A DNA stretch of 64,000 nt from Prevotella sp. 10(H) (GCF_000711235.1 NZ_JOMI01000004.1:310001-374000), one strand, 5' to 3'; positions 45,045 to 55,388 are shown, counted from the first letter of the stretch. Numbers and translations: made by a program. The notes: a model not told the origin generated them from the sequence alone.

Positions 45045-46463
45045 ATGAACAGACAAACTATACTACAACATTTTTCCGTTACGGAGAATGACTTACTGAA
45101 AGTTATAGCGGAAGCCTTGAGTAAAGGGGGCGACTATGCGGACATTTTCTTCGAACATACATTCAGCAATAATATTTCGTTGCGCGATGGGGAAGTGAAC
45201 CGTGCTGCCTCGAATATCGATTTTGGTGCGGGTGTACGGGTTGTGTCGGGTGAACAAACCGGATACGCCTATGTTGAAAATACGGATATCAAAGACTTAC
45301 TGAAAGCTGCGCAAACGGCAGCCAGTATTGCTTCTACACCGGCAAAAGCCAGTCATCCGGTAGAAATAAAAGAAAGACATTTCCACAATTTTTACAAGTT
45401 AGAAAAGCCTTGGCTGGACGTATCGGTAGCTGACAAAAAATCTTTTGTACAAAAACTGAACGACAAGATATTCGAACTCGACAAACGCGTTATCAAAGCC
45501 TCTGTCAGCCTCAACGACTCTACCTCATATATCCTGTTCTTCAATTCGGAAGGAACACTGACATGGGATTACCGCCCGATGAGCATTATGTCGGGTTCGT
45601 GTACCATGGAGCAGGACGGAAAAATAGAGAACGGTTATTGCTCACGCGCTTACCGCAAAGGATTCGAGTTTCTGAAGGATGAACTGATAGAAACTATTGC
45701 CAAAGAAGCTGTGGCACAGACATCTCTTATGTTCGAAGCCATAAAACCGAAAGGCGGTGAGATGCCTGTGGTAATGGGGGCGGGAAGTTCCGGCATCCTA
45801 TTGCATGAGGCTATAGGCCATACTTTCGAAGCCGATTTCAACCGTAAAAACGTATCCATATTTTCAGACCAGTTTGGCAAGCAGATTTGCATGCCCGGTA
45901 TTAATATCGTTGACGACGGAACAATAGAATCGGCGCGCGGAGCCATTAACTTTGACGATGAAGGTATTGAAAGCCAGAAAACATATATCGTAAAGGACGG
46001 CGTTCTGGAAAGCTATCTGCACGACCGTATCAGCGCGAAGCACTACGGAGTAAATCCTACCGGAAACGGCCGCAGGCAATCGTTCCGACACGCACCGTTA
46101 CCACGTATGCGTGTTACATATATGGAACAGGGCAATATTCCCGAAGAAGATATAATCGCTTCCGTTAAAGAGGGCGTATTTGTCGATAATTTCACAAACG
46201 GGCAGGTACAAATCGGAGCCGGAGACTTCACTTTCTTTGTAAAAACAGGTTATCTGATAGAAAACGGAAAACTTACCCGCCCTATAAAGGATATCAATAT
46301 CATCGGCAACGGGCCGAAAGCCTTAGCCGACATCACCATGGTAGGCAACAATCTGAAAATAGATGAAGGTGCGTGGACTTGCGGCAAAGACGGACAGGGT
46401 GTTCCTGTCGGACAGGGGTTACCATCGGTATTGGTCAGCAAACTGACTGTAGGCGGTGAATAA
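45045..46463 (+). CDS. tldD: TldD metalloprotease subunit
   Basis: A 472-residue cytoplasmic protease subunit of the TldD/TldE heterodimer that degrades unfolded peptides and matures some modified peptides such as microcin B17. The zinc motif LLHEAIGHTFEAD (HExxxH) lies near residue 255, and GRRQSFRHAPLPRMRV, NFTNGQVQIGAGDFTFFV and CGKDGQGVPVGQGLPS complete the family pattern. Its partner follows after a 292-bp repeat-filled gap. No modified-peptide biosynthesis genes are near. Confidence 0.93.
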   Translation: MNRQTILQHFSVTENDLLKVIAEALSKGGDYADIFFEHTFSNNISLRDGEVNRAASNIDFGAGVRVVSGEQTGYAYVENTDIKDLLKAAQTAASIASTPAKASHPVEIKERHFHNFYKLEKPWLDVSVADKKSFVQKLNDKIFELDKRVIKASVSLNDSTSYILFFNSEGTLTWDYRPMSIMSGSCTMEQDGKIENGYCSRAYRKGFEFLKDELIETIAKEAVAQTSLMFEAIKPKGGEMPVVMGAGSSGILLHEAIGHTFEADFNRKNVSIFSDQFGKQICMPGINIVDDGTIESARGAINFDDEGIESQKTYIVKDGVLESYLHDRISAKHYGVNPTGNGRRQSFRHAPLPRMRVTYMEQGNIPEEDIIASVKEGVFVDNFTNGQVQIGAGDFTFFVKTGYLIENGKLTRPIKDINIIGNGPKALADITMVGNNLKIDEGAWTCGKDGQGVPVGQGLPSVLVSKLTVGGE

Positions 46464-46581
46464 TAATCCGGCATATTTATCTATATAATAGACTGTTCGC
46501 TTATTATCTTTATAGATATTCCGAACAAAAAAATACTTAAGAGTAAGTAGAAAGTAACAAAAAATGAAATAGTGCAAAAAT

Positions 46582-46624
46582 CGTTACCTTTGTTACTTTT
46601 TAACAATATATGGTTAATAAATGT
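46582..46624. repeat. GTTAC-type dispersed repeat, copy 2
   Basis: CGTTACCTTTGTTACTTTTT followed by AACAATATATGGTTAATAAAT. Near-identical to the copies at 22779 and 46706; two copies lie in the one 292-bp gap between tldD and tldE. Confidence 0.8.
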
Positions 46625-46628
46625 AAAG

Positions 46629-46705
46629 TAATTATGAGTGATAAATTATAAGTTATTTTAAATCATTGGCATATCGGCATATTTACTAATTGGCACATTG
46701 ATTTC
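46629..46705. repeat. Heptad-phased spacer between the two GTTAC repeats
   Basis: Units such as TAATTAT, GAGTGAT, AAATTAT, AAGTTAT, CATTGGC, CATATTT and GGCACAT follow at 7-bp spacing. They are more degenerate than the rRNA-spacer arrays but have the same phase. Confidence 0.5.
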
Positions 46706-46748
46706 CGTTACTTTCGTTACCTTTTAACAAAATACAGTTAACAAATAC
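46706..46748. repeat. GTTAC-type dispersed repeat, copy 3
   Basis: CGTTACTTTCGTTACCTTTT followed by AACAAAATACAGTTAACAAAT, a direct repeat of copy 2. It ends 8 bp before the tldE ATG and so forms the leader or promoter of that gene. Confidence 0.8.
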
Positions 46749-46755
46749 TAAAATA

Positions 46756-48075
46756 ATGATTACAAAACAACATAACGATACTGCACAATGGGCGATGGAA
46801 CTGGCACTGAAAAACGGGTGTCAGGCTGCCCGGGTATCCATAATCACAGGAAACAATAATAGCTTCGAATACCGGAATCAGCAACTAGATAAGCTTCACC
46901 AAAGCGCCGAAAACAAACTGTATATCGAACTGTTTACAGACGGGAAATACGGCACATATTCCACGAACCGCATCGAGCGGGAAGAATTGGAAAAATTCAT
47001 TAAGGAAGGCATTATTTCTACCCGTTATCTTGCTCCCGACACTTTCCGCCAGCTTCCTGCACCCGCAAGATACTACAAGGGTAATGGAGAAGACTTAGAC
47101 CTGTATGACAAATCTTTCGAAAGTATCGGTACAGACGATAAACTGGAGATTGCCAGAAATGCAATAGAAGAAATATACGAAACTGATAAGCGCATTGTGT
47201 CTGTATCTTCTTCGTATGACGACGGCGTGGGCGCCGAGTATATGATTGCAAGCAATGGCTTCGAAGCCGAAAGCATAGACTCCGCTTTCAACCTGACCGT
47301 AGAAGTTGCACTAAAAACGGATGGAGATGCACGTGCAGAATCCTATTGGTTCGACAGTGCGATATACTGGAATGACCTCAAGAAAAGCGGAATAGCTAAA
47401 AAAGCACTGACACGCGCTTTACAAAAAATAGGACAGATAAAGATAAAATCGGGCAAGTATGATATGCTGCTTGACAACACAACGTCATCACGCCTTTTGT
47501 CTCCTATGTTAAGTGCTATGTACGGAACTGCGCTTCAGCAAAAAAACTCATTCCTGTTAGATAAATTAGGTTCGCAAATTGCATCCGATGAATTGACTAT
47601 CACTGACACGCCACACCTCAAGCGGTCATTCGGCGCCAGATGGTGCGACGGAGAAGGGGTTGCGACAAAAGAAAATGTAATAATTGAGAAAGGTATCTTA
47701 AAGTCATACTTCATAGACACTTACAATTCGCTGAAGATGAATGTAAGTCCTACCATATCTTCACCTTCTATTCTTCAAACCAATCTCGGGAACAAAAACT
47801 TTGACGATTTGTTACAATCTATACATAAAGGTATTTGGGTAACTGGCTTCAATGGGGGGAACAGTAATCCGACAACAGGTGATTTCTCTTTCGGTGTTGA
47901 AGGGTTTCTTATCGAAAACGGAGTAATAAAAACTCCTGTAAGCGAGATGAACATTACAGGAAATATGCTTTCCCTTTGGGCAAATCTTATCGAAACGGGT
48001 AATGATCCCCGCAGCAGTTCCCCATGGCGGATACCGTCGCTTTTATTCAGTGAAGTAAATTTTAGCGGATTGTAA
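46756..48075 (+). CDS. TldE/PmbA protease subunit
   Basis: A 439-residue cytoplasmic partner of TldD. It shares the fold (EYRNQQLDKLHQS-type N-terminal strand, GARWCDGEGVATKENVIIEKG and FSFGVEGFLIENGVIKTPVSEM) but lacks the HExxxH zinc site, which is the feature that separates TldE from TldD. The 292-bp gap after tldD is filled by repeats, yet the order and strand are conserved. A lipoprotein-like GH10-family gene follows after 4 bp. Confidence 0.9.
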   Translation: MITKQHNDTAQWAMELALKNGCQAARVSIITGNNNSFEYRNQQLDKLHQSAENKLYIELFTDGKYGTYSTNRIEREELEKFIKEGIISTRYLAPDTFRQLPAPARYYKGNGEDLDLYDKSFESIGTDDKLEIARNAIEEIYETDKRIVSVSSSYDDGVGAEYMIASNGFEAESIDSAFNLTVEVALKTDGDARAESYWFDSAIYWNDLKKSGIAKKALTRALQKIGQIKIKSGKYDMLLDNTTSSRLLSPMLSAMYGTALQQKNSFLLDKLGSQIASDELTITDTPHLKRSFGARWCDGEGVATKENVIIEKGILKSYFIDTYNSLKMNVSPTISSPSILQTNLGNKNFDDLLQSIHKGIWVTGFNGGNSNPTTGDFSFGVEGFLIENGVIKTPVSEMNITGNMLSLWANLIETGNDPRSSSPWRIPSLLFSEVNFSGL

Positions 48076-48079
48076 AAAC

Positions 48080-49534
48080 ATGAAAATATTCAAAGCTCTA
48101 TTTATATTCTTCCTTTCTATTCAATTTTGTTATTCCCAAAAACCTGCTGCAGAAGTAAGGGCGGTGTGGCTCACTACCAACTGGGGGCTCGACTGGCCTA
48201 AACAGGGTACAAGTGTCAGCAGTCAGAAAGAAGAACTGTGCAGAATATTAGACGAGTTACAGGAGTTAAACTTTAATGTCGTACTTTTTCAGGCCAGAGC
48301 ACAGGGAAAGACTTTCTATCGATCGAAAATAGAACCTTTAAGTTCTTTCTTTAATAGTTCGGAAAACTTCGACCCTTTGGCGTTTGCAATTGAAGAATGC
48401 CACAAGCGGGGCATGGAATGTCATGCATGGTTGGTTACTTTCACAATGGAGAAAGCCAGGGTGAGATATACCGGAAAGGGGAAGAGAAGAAGAGCAGTGA
48501 TTAACGACAGCAAACCCGATTACTACAAACTGGTGGACGGTACATGGTATCTCGATCCGGGAAGACCTGAAACAAAGAAACGGATACTATCGATAGTAGA
48601 CGAAATAGTCAGCAATTACGACATTGACGGCATTCATTTCGACTATATACGCTACCCGAGCAATAACCGCAAATTTCCGGATGATGATACTTACAAGAAA
48701 TACGGCAAAGGAAAAGACCTGTACGACTGGCGACGAGAAAATATAACTGATCTTGTCAGTGAAGTATATGACAATGTGAAGTCAGCTAAGAAGTGGGTAC
48801 AGATAAGCAGTTCTCCGCTCGGCAGATACAGAGTACTGAACCATATTGCGCCGAATGACGGCTGGACAGCTTACGAAACAGTCTTTCAGGATGCAGGGCA
48901 CTGGATGAAAAGCGGTAAACACGATCTGGTTTTCCCGATGATGTATTACCGTGACCATAGGTTTTATCCCTTTGTAGACGACTGGGTAGAGAACTGTGGC
49001 GGGCGGATTGTCGTACCGGGATTAGGTGTCTACCAGATGGACGAACAAAGCTGGCCTATACAGGATATAACCAATCAAATGAAATATATCCGTGATAATA
49101 AAGTGCCGGGACTTGCTTATTTCAGGACTGGAAATGTATTGAGTAATCTGAAAGGTATAAAAGATTCTATACGGGTTTACAATTCTACGCCTGCAAAATT
49201 ACCGCCCTTGACATGGCTGGATAATACTAAGCCCGGCTCTCCGCAAAATCTGTCGGTATATAAGGATAGCGATGGGTATCTGAATATAAAATGGGATGCT
49301 CCCGATAATAATGAAAACTTTACATATAATATATACGCTTCTTCTATTGAGAATGTAGACACTGATAACGGATTCAATCTGCTGGCAACCGGACTGCGGA
49401 AAACCAGCTATTCTTTTCCCGTAACGGTAGGAGAATTCGGATACTATTATTTTGTAACGACTTCAGACAGGTATCACAATGAAAGCCTTGTGTGCTTCCC
49501 GGCATTCTTCGTGCATTCGGAAGAAGAACACTAG
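48080..49534 (+). CDS. Exported GH10-like family (DUF187/YngK type) protein with C-terminal Fn3
   Basis: A 484-residue protein with a signal peptide (MKIFKALFIFFLSIQFCYS). The barrel opens AEVRAVWLTTNWGLDWP and carries NVVLFQARAQGKTFY, HKRGMECHAWLVTF, DIDGIHFDYIRYP (acidic pair) and VFPMMYYRDHRF, matching the GHL10/DUF187 proteins that cleave peptidoglycan-like or other glycans. A ~95-residue fibronectin type III domain (GSPQNLSVYKDSDGYLNIKW start) closes it. The stop overlaps folK's by 4 bp on the opposite strand. Substrate is unproven. Confidence 0.83.
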   Translation: MKIFKALFIFFLSIQFCYSQKPAAEVRAVWLTTNWGLDWPKQGTSVSSQKEELCRILDELQELNFNVVLFQARAQGKTFYRSKIEPLSSFFNSSENFDPLAFAIEECHKRGMECHAWLVTFTMEKARVRYTGKGKRRRAVINDSKPDYYKLVDGTWYLDPGRPETKKRILSIVDEIVSNYDIDGIHFDYIRYPSNNRKFPDDDTYKKYGKGKDLYDWRRENITDLVSEVYDNVKSAKKWVQISSSPLGRYRVLNHIAPNDGWTAYETVFQDAGHWMKSGKHDLVFPMMYYRDHRFYPFVDDWVENCGGRIVVPGLGVYQMDEQSWPIQDITNQMKYIRDNKVPGLAYFRTGNVLSNLKGIKDSIRVYNSTPAKLPPLTWLDNTKPGSPQNLSVYKDSDGYLNIKWDAPDNNENFTYNIYASSIENVDTDNGFNLLATGLRKTSYSFPVTVGEFGYYYFVTTSDRYHNESLVCFPAFFVHSEEEH

Positions 49535-50016
49535 TCTAATTCCGACTTGAGCTGATTGATGCTTTTGTGCAAAACAGGATGTACATAATCCCCGGCTATC
49601 TCAGCCAAAGGTAGCAGGACAAAAGCCCGCTCATGTAAATGCGGATGCGGAACTACTAACTTCTCATTCTCGAAAACTTTGTCATCGAAAAGGAGAAGAT
49701 CTATGTCGATAATGCGGTCTCTGAAAGTATGATTCTCCGTTTTGGAAGTACGTCCCATATCTTGCTCGATCTCCTGAGTCCTCTGTAGCAATTCCATGGG
49801 CCGAAGGCTGGTCTTCACTTCGCATACAGCGTTCAGGAATTGATTATCAGACTGGAAGCCGACAGGATCAGTCACATAAAAAGCGGAAGTAGTGAGTACT
49901 TCACCAATCCGCTCTTCTATCTTATCTATTGCACGATTGAGGTTTTCCCCCCTGTCTCCTAAGTTGGAGCCTAGTCCGAGGAAAACGTCGTACGTAATTC
50001 CTTTATCAAGTAACAT
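49531..50016 (-). CDS. folK: 2-amino-4-hydroxy-6-hydroxymethyldihydropteridine pyrophosphokinase
   Basis: A 161-residue enzyme of folate synthesis transferring pyrophosphate from ATP to hydroxymethyl-dihydropterin. FLGLGSNLGDRGENL, SAFYVTDPVGF and FRDRIIDIDLLLFDD (metal Asp pair) are the HPPK hallmarks, and PHPHLHERAFVLLPL ends the fold. It starts directly after the queA stop (0 bp), as the last gene of the ftsX operon. Confidence 0.95.
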   Translation of the reverse strand: MLLDKGITYDVFLGLGSNLGDRGENLNRAIDKIEERIGEVLTTSAFYVTDPVGFQSDNQFLNAVCEVKTSLRPMELLQRTQEIEQDMGRTSKTENHTFRDRIIDIDLLLFDDKVFENEKLVVPHPHLHERAFVLLPLAEIAGDYVHPVLHKSINQLKSELD

Positions 50017-51066
50017 TTAGATTATAAGCATTGCATCACCATATGTACCGAAACGGTACTTCTCTTTCACTGCCAAATCATATATATCCATGATACGGTC
50101 GTAGCCACCGAACGCAGCTGTCATCATCAACAATGTCGATTGCGGCAAATGGAAGTTGGTTATCATCGAGTCGGCAACACCAAACTCATAAGGAGGGAAA
50201 ATAAACTTATTAGTCCAGCCTTCATTTGTTTTCAGATGTCCGTCTGTACTGACGATTGTCTCGATAGCCCGCATAACTGATGTACCTACCGCACAAATGC
50301 GATGACCGGCATCTTTAGCCCTGTTTACATGCTCTGTTGCTTCTTCGGTAATCACTAACTGCTCCGAGTCCATTTTGTGCTTAGTGAGGTCTTCAACATC
50401 TATATCGCGATAGTTACCAAGTCCTGAATGCAGAGTAATATATGCAAAATCAATACCCTTGATTTCCATACGCTTCAGCATTTCACGGCTAAAATGTAAT
50501 CCGGCAGCAGGAGCAACCACAGCACCCTCGTTCTTTGCGAAAATCGTCTGATAGCGTTCTTTATCCTCCTTCTCTTCTCCACGGTTCAGGTATTTCGGTA
50601 TCGGGGTTTCTCCCAAAGCGTATAATGCCTTACGGAATTCTTCACTAGGCCCGTCATACAAAAAACGAAGCGTACGCCCGCGTGAAGTTGTATTATCGAT
50701 AACTTCGGCAACCATAGAATCATCGTCGCCAAAGTATAGCTTATTACCAATACGTATTTTACGTGCAGGATCTACAAGCACGTCCCACAGGTGGAATTCT
50801 TCATTCAGTTCTCTTAACAGAAACACTTCGATAGTAGCCCCTGTCTTTTCTTTATTCCCATAAAGCCTTGCAGGAAATACTTTAGTATCATTAAAGACAA
50901 ATACGTCTTTATCATTGAAATAATCAATGACATCTTTAAAAATCTTATGCTCAACTTCTCCGGTCTTACGATTGACAACCAACAAACGGGATTCGTCCCT
51001 GTTCTTTGCAGGATGAGAGGCTATCAATTCCTCAGGCAGATCAAATTTGAATTGAGAAAGTTTCAT
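50017..51066 (-). CDS. queA: S-adenosylmethionine:tRNA ribosyltransferase-isomerase
   Basis: A 349-residue cytoplasmic enzyme making epoxyqueuosine in t[23 protein letters not shown] and [18 protein letters not shown] form the N-terminus, and [37 protein letters not shown] and [17 protein letters not shown] are diagnostic. The length is normal. truB lies 60 bp upstream on the same strand with a short heptad remnant between (51081-51108). Confidence 0.96.
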   Translation of the reverse strand: MKLSQFKFDLPEELIASHPAKNRDESRLLVVNRKTGEVEHKIFKDVIDYFNDKDVFVFNDTKVFPARLYGNKEKTGATIEVFLLRELNEEFHLWDVLVDPARKIRIGNKLYFGDDDSMVAEVIDNTTSRGRTLRFLYDGPSEEFRKALYALGETPIPKYLNRGEEKEDKERYQTIFAKNEGAVVAPAAGLHFSREMLKRMEIKGIDFAYITLHSGLGNYRDIDVEDLTKHKMDSEQLVITEEATEHVNRAKDAGHRICAVGTSVMRAIETIVSTDGHLKTNEGWTNKFIFPPYEFGVADSMITNFHLPQSTLLMMTAAFGGYDRIMDIYDLAVKEKYRFGTYGDAMLII

Positions 51067-51126
51067 ATTCTATATATAAATTATTTAGTTACAAGTTTAA
51101 ATTACGAACATAAAGGATGTTATATC

Positions 51127-51816
51127 CTAACTAATAATCGCATCTATGGCTTCTTCTACCTGCTCTCCGGATATACATTGCTCAAGAGTGATATCCCCTA
51201 TCCGGGTACGCTCCAAAGCTGTCAGGTGTCCACCTGAATTTAGTGCCAGACCAATATCACGGGCTAGCGCCCTGATATATGTACCTTTACTGCAAACTAC
51301 CCTGATCTTTATTTCGGGCATATTATAATCCAAAAGTTCAATTTCGTCGATTACCAGCAATTTAGGCTTCAAATCTACTTCCTGTCCTTCCCGAGCAAAC
51401 TCGTAGGCACGTTTACCGTCGACCTTACAAGCTGAATATACAGGCGGAACCTGATGTATTTCACCAATAAACTGCTTTAGTGTTTCTTCAACCAACTCTC
51501 TGGTTATATGTTCTGTTGGATACGTTGCGTCTGTTTCTGTTTCCAGATCGAAAGACGGCGTTGTTTCTCCGAGCTTAATGGTAGCAACATATTCTTTTGT
51601 CTGATACTGAAACGACTCTATCAGCTTAGTCTTTTTACCGGTACAAATAATCATTACCCCTGTTGCAAGCGGGTCGAGCGTTCCGGCATGTCCGACTTTC
51701 AGTTTCTTGACACCTAATTTGCGACATATCTTATTACGCAATTTTCGTACCAAAGTAAACGATGTCCAATTAAGCGGCTTATTTACGTATAAGACCTCCC
51801 CAGAAATAAAATCCAT
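51127..51816 (-). CDS. truB: tRNA pseudouridine-55 synthase
   Basis: A 229-residue enzyme that makes Psi55 in the T-loop. The catalytic Asp lies in KVGHAGTLDPLATGVM (residues ~41-56), and QVPPVYSACKVDGKRAYEFAR, VVCSKGTYIRALARDIG and LTALERTRIG follow. The C-terminal PUA part is short. Its ATG overlaps the uppP stop by 1 bp (TAATG-type coupling). Confidence 0.96.
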   Translation of the reverse strand: MDFISGEVLYVNKPLNWTSFTLVRKLRNKICRKLGVKKLKVGHAGTLDPLATGVMIICTGKKTKLIESFQYQTKEYVATIKLGETTPSFDLETETDATYPTEHITRELVEETLKQFIGEIHQVPPVYSACKVDGKRAYEFAREGQEVDLKPKLLVIDEIELLDYNMPEIKIRVVCSKGTYIRALARDIGLALNSGGHLTALERTRIGDITLEQCISGEQVEEAIDAIIS

Positions 51817-52667
51817 TATATGATCGTTAACTCATGTCCGGACAGTAACAGAGCAAGTAAGATGCCGCCGACTATAATACGATACCAACCAAACAACTTG
51901 AAGCCGTATTTTGTTACAAATCCTATGAAAAACTTTATAGCCAGCAATGCTACAATAAAAGCAACTACATTGCCGATTATCAGTACCCCTATGTTATCCT
52001 TTAATAATTCAAATCCGGTATCCGACATGATAAGCTTAAGCAACTTATAACCTGTTGCTGCAGCCATAGTCGGTACAGCCAAAAAGAATGAGAACTCGGC
52101 TGCATTCTTACGGCTCAGTCCTCGGCTCATACCGCCTACAATAGTTGCCATAGAACGCGATACCCCCGGTATCATTGCTATACATTGGTAACAACCGATT
52201 ATAAAGGCGTTCTTATAAGTAATTTCCTGCTCGCCTTGTTCGGGTTTGCCAAACCATTTATCCACAAACAGCATGAGTATACCTCCGAGCACAAGCATAA
52301 TAGATACTACCAATACGCTTTCGAGCAATTCATCTATTACGTCATTAAACAGCAAACCCAGTATTGCAGCCGGAATAAAACCGACTAAGAGTTTCCAGTA
52401 AAACTCATATTTATATAAAAAATAATTAAGCTTGCTTGTCTTTGCTGATTCCGGCACTTCTCTCAGGCGGAAAAAGCGCTTCCAATACAATACAATAACT
52501 GACAAAATGGCTCCAAACTGGATAATTACCGTAAATGCCTTTACAAACTCGTTACTCTCGACTCCTAAGAGGCTCTGGGCGATAATCATATGACCTGTTG
52601 AAGATACAGGCAAAAATTCGGTCAGCCCTTCTACAATAGCAATAATAATTGCTTCAATAATACTCAT
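51816..52667 (-). CDS. uppP: Undecaprenyl-diphosphatase
   Basis: A 283-residue inner-membrane phosphatase that recycles the undecaprenyl carrier of peptidoglycan and other envelope polymers; it also confers bacitracin tolerance. Active-site motifs [15 protein letters not shown] (residues 13-27) and [13 protein letters not shown] are intact, with about eight helices. It lies between DUF3098 (20 bp) and truB (1-bp overlap). Confidence 0.95.
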   Translation of the reverse strand: MSIIEAIIIAIVEGLTEFLPVSSTGHMIIAQSLLGVESNEFVKAFTVIIQFGAILSVIVLYWKRFFRLREVPESAKTSKLNYFLYKYEFYWKLLVGFIPAAILGLLFNDVIDELLESVLVVSIMLVLGGILMLFVDKWFGKPEQGEQEITYKNAFIIGCYQCIAMIPGVSRSMATIVGGMSRGLSRKNAAEFSFFLAVPTMAAATGYKLLKLIMSDTGFELLKDNIGVLIIGNVVAFIVALLAIKFFIGFVTKYGFKLFGWYRIIVGGILLALLLSGHELTII

Positions 52668-52687
52668 TCCGATTTATAGTTTTGATA

Positions 52688-52945
52688 TTAGTTCTGCTCC
52701 TTCTTTTCGTCAGGCATTTCTTTTTTGCGTGGATATAGTATCCCCACAATCATAAGCAGAAAGCCTGCGAAACAAACCATAGGCGCAACTACAATACGCT
52801 TCGTACTGAAGATATCGGGCTCAAATCCGCCCTCCACAGTAGAAGCAGGTCCGGTCATCAATATAAATCCTACAATGATGAGCAAAACTGACACTGCACA
52901 AATGATATAGTTTTGTTTGCCAAACGCAAAATCTTTCTTATCCAT
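52688..52945 (-). CDS. DUF3098 small membrane protein
   Basis: An 85-residue protein with two hydrophobic helices (residues ~14-31 and ~52-70) joined by a linker with EGGFEPDIFSTKRIVVAP, and a charged C-terminus. This is the DUF3098 family seen between ftsX and uppP in Bacteroidetes. Function is unknown; the fixed position suggests a role in cell envelope assembly (inference). ftsX ends 3 bp upstream. Confidence 0.85.
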   Translation of the reverse strand: MDKKDFAFGKQNYIICAVSVLLIIVGFILMTGPASTVEGGFEPDIFSTKRIVVAPMVCFAGFLLMIVGILYPRKKEMPDEKKEQN

Positions 52946-52948
52946 ATT

Positions 52949-53827
52949 TTAGACGTGATAAAGTTTATTCGTTGTCATTCTTAAGTATTTGTTTACTGCC
53001 GAAATAGTAGCCAATACAGTTATTATAATTCCTGAAATAATAACACAGGTATATACCAGCAATAATTCGGTCATAGTAATAATACTTATCAGTTCGGGAT
53101 ATTCGTTTGTAAAATAATACACAACTGCCGTTATGGCTACATTTGCAAATATGGCAGCGACAATACCCGACAAAACCATTTTCGATATAAATGGACGCCT
53201 TATAAATCCGTTAGTAGCTCCTACGAGCTGCATGGTATTTATAATGAAACGTTTCGAATATATATTTAATTGTATGGTATTCCTTATTAATGTAAAAGAT
53301 ATCACTATCAGGATAAAAGCAAGGATAAGCAATATGGAGCCTACTTTCGACAAATTCTCATTTGCTTTTGCTATATCTTCTTCTTTAAAAGATAAACCCT
53401 TGGTGAGTTTGAAATCCTTAAAACTGGCTTCCACTTTCTTAATACTGTCCGCATTAACATATTCCGATTTTATAAACACATCGAAATAGCTTCGCGAAGG
53501 ATCATATCCCAGTACTTCTTCGGGATCTCCCCCAAGATCTTCTATCAGTTGTTCTTTTACTTCCTCCTTGCTGATGTAAGTAGTGGACTTCACATACGGA
53601 TTGGATTCTATTTTCTCTTTCGTCTTCCTGAGCGCTTCAGCATTCATATCGCCCGTCAACTCGATAGAAATACCTATATTCTCTTTAAAATAAGAAGCAA
53701 GTCCTTTACCTGTAAAACCTATTAAGACAGTGAGTCCGAGCAGGAAAAGCACGAGTGTAATACTTATAGTAGAAATTACCCCCGAGGTAAATAAAGATAT
53801 TGTTTTTGGTTGTCGTTTATTTGACAT
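52949..53827 (-). CDS. ftsX: Cell division ABC-transporter permease-like protein FtsX
   Basis: A 292-residue inner-membrane protein with the FtsX layout: one N-terminal helix (residues ~15-40), a periplasmic domain with ISIELTGDMNAEALRK and STTYISKEEVKEQ, then three helices including NTIQLNIYSKRFIINTMQLVGA. With ATP-binding FtsE it activates peptidoglycan hydrolases during division. ftsE is not adjacent. It is the first gene of the operon through folK. Confidence 0.93.
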   Translation of the reverse strand: MSNKRQPKTISLFTSGVISTISITLVLFLLGLTVLIGFTGKGLASYFKENIGISIELTGDMNAEALRKTKEKIESNPYVKSTTYISKEEVKEQLIEDLGGDPEEVLGYDPSRSYFDVFIKSEYVNADSIKKVEASFKDFKLTKGLSFKEEDIAKANENLSKVGSILLILAFILIVISFTLIRNTIQLNIYSKRFIINTMQLVGATNGFIRRPFISKMVLSGIVAAIFANVAITAVVYYFTNEYPELISIITMTELLLVYTCVIISGIIITVLATISAVNKYLRMTTNKLYHV

Positions 53828-54246
53828 TTTGTACTAAGACAATTAATGGCCCCTACATGCGGGTATTTTACACCCAAATTCGCTGCAAAGAAACAAAATA
53901 AATACATGTATTAGAACTATTTTTGTTTTTTTTAATAATTAGAATCCTCTTTTTCGCTGAATAAGTATCTTATTCAGTAAAACAGTAAAGTTACGGCTTA
54001 TGTTTTGATAAAAATACTTCATTTTAGTTTTATAATTATAAACGTTTAGATCATCTATTGCCTTAAAGATTTTTCATCAGATGTTATTTTTGTTTTTTTA
54101 ATATTGATAAAGTTATATGTCATAAAGAGAGCAATCGCCGCATTAAAATATTATCGTATATTTGTATTTAACATTTTAGTATGCAAAAGACATTTTTTAC
54201 TGTCTGAATATTCTGAAAGACCTGAAACTAACATTAAAATAATATC
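53828..54246. other. Divergent ftsX/galM intergenic region
   Basis: 419 bp without an open frame, AT-rich. TATATTTG at 54157-54164 is a good TAnnTTTG -7 element for galM with an ~80-bp leader. GGGT...ACCC near 53859-53873 is a small hairpin in the ftsX leader. No other structure or heptad array is visible. Confidence 0.45.
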
Positions 54247-55323
54247 ATGCAAACAAATCAAACCAAATCGGGATTAACACCTGCCAACTTCTCCGGCAAA
54301 GTTGATAATAAAGAAGTTAAGATGTATGTACTTACTAATAATAATGGTGCAGAAGTAACGGTTATTAATTATGGTGGTAAAATTGTATCTTTATCAGTAC
54401 CTGATAAAAACGGGAAATTGACAGACGTTGTTTTAGGACATAATAATCTCAATGAATACCTCAATTCCGAAGAGCCTTATTTCGGGGCCGTATGTGGACG
54501 TACAGGAAACCGTATTGCAAAAGGGCAGTTTACTCTAGACGGAGTTACTTACAAACTGGCTATCAATAACGGACCGAATAATCTTCACGGAGGGCTTAAA
54601 GGCTTTAATGCCGTGGTTTGGGATGCAAAACAATTAGATAATCAGACTTTGGAACTGGTATATCTTTCGAATGACGGAGAGGAAGGCTTTCCCGGCAACC
54701 TGAATGTAAAAATGATCTATAAATTAACTGACGACAATGAATTCATTATAGATTATGAAGCTACCACAGATAAAACGACCATTATAAATCTTACAAACCA
54801 CTCTTATTTTAATTTATCGGGTGAAGGGGATCAGAGTGTAAACGATCATATCTTAACTATGTATGCTTCTAACTATCTTCCAACCGATGATACAGCTATT
54901 CCGTATGGCAAACCGGAGACTGTAAAAGGGACACCGTTCGATTTCACCACTCCTCACGCAATAGGGGAAAGGATAGAAGACGATTTTCAGCAACTTGATT
55001 TCGGCAAAGGTTATGACCACACAATGGTATTGGATAAGAAAGACGGAGAATGTGATCTCGCTGTAGAATGCTATTCACCGAAAACAGGAATCAAAATGGA
55101 TATATCTACAACCGAACCGGGCGTGCAGATATATACAGGAAATTGGATGAGTGGTAATTTTGAAGGAAAGCACGGGCACCGTTATCCGATGCGTGCAGCA
55201 GTTTGCTTTGAAACACAACATTTCCCTGATAGTATCAATAAACCCGAATATCCGAGTGTGATACTTCGTACGGGAGAAACATTCAAAAGTAAAAGTATAT
55301 ATGCTTTTTCAGTGAAGAAATAA
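54247..55323 (+). CDS. galM: Aldose 1-epimerase (mutarotase)
   Basis: A 358-residue enzyme converting beta- to alpha-anomers of galactose, glucose and similar sugars. GRTGNRIAKGQF, GPNNLHGGLKGFNAVVW (catalytic His), NLTNHSYFNLSG (second His) and TTEPGVQIYTGNW (catalytic Glu) are all intact. No signal peptide, so cytoplasmic. A GH88 lipoprotein gene follows 65 bp later, perhaps in one transcript. Confidence 0.95.
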   Translation: MQTNQTKSGLTPANFSGKVDNKEVKMYVLTNNNGAEVTVINYGGKIVSLSVPDKNGKLTDVVLGHNNLNEYLNSEEPYFGAVCGRTGNRIAKGQFTLDGVTYKLAINNGPNNLHGGLKGFNAVVWDAKQLDNQTLELVYLSNDGEEGFPGNLNVKMIYKLTDDNEFIIDYEATTDKTTIINLTNHSYFNLSGEGDQSVNDHILTMYASNYLPTDDTAIPYGKPETVKGTPFDFTTPHAIGERIEDDFQQLDFGKGYDHTMVLDKKDGECDLAVECYSPKTGIKMDISTTEPGVQIYTGNWMSGNFEGKHGHRYPMRAAVCFETQHFPDSINKPEYPSVILRTGETFKSKSIYAFSVKK

Positions 55324-55388
55324 GTCTAATGTTCGATAAAGTGGCAGTGCATGCTGCCACCTCTTTTTACATCTAACTATACATATTG

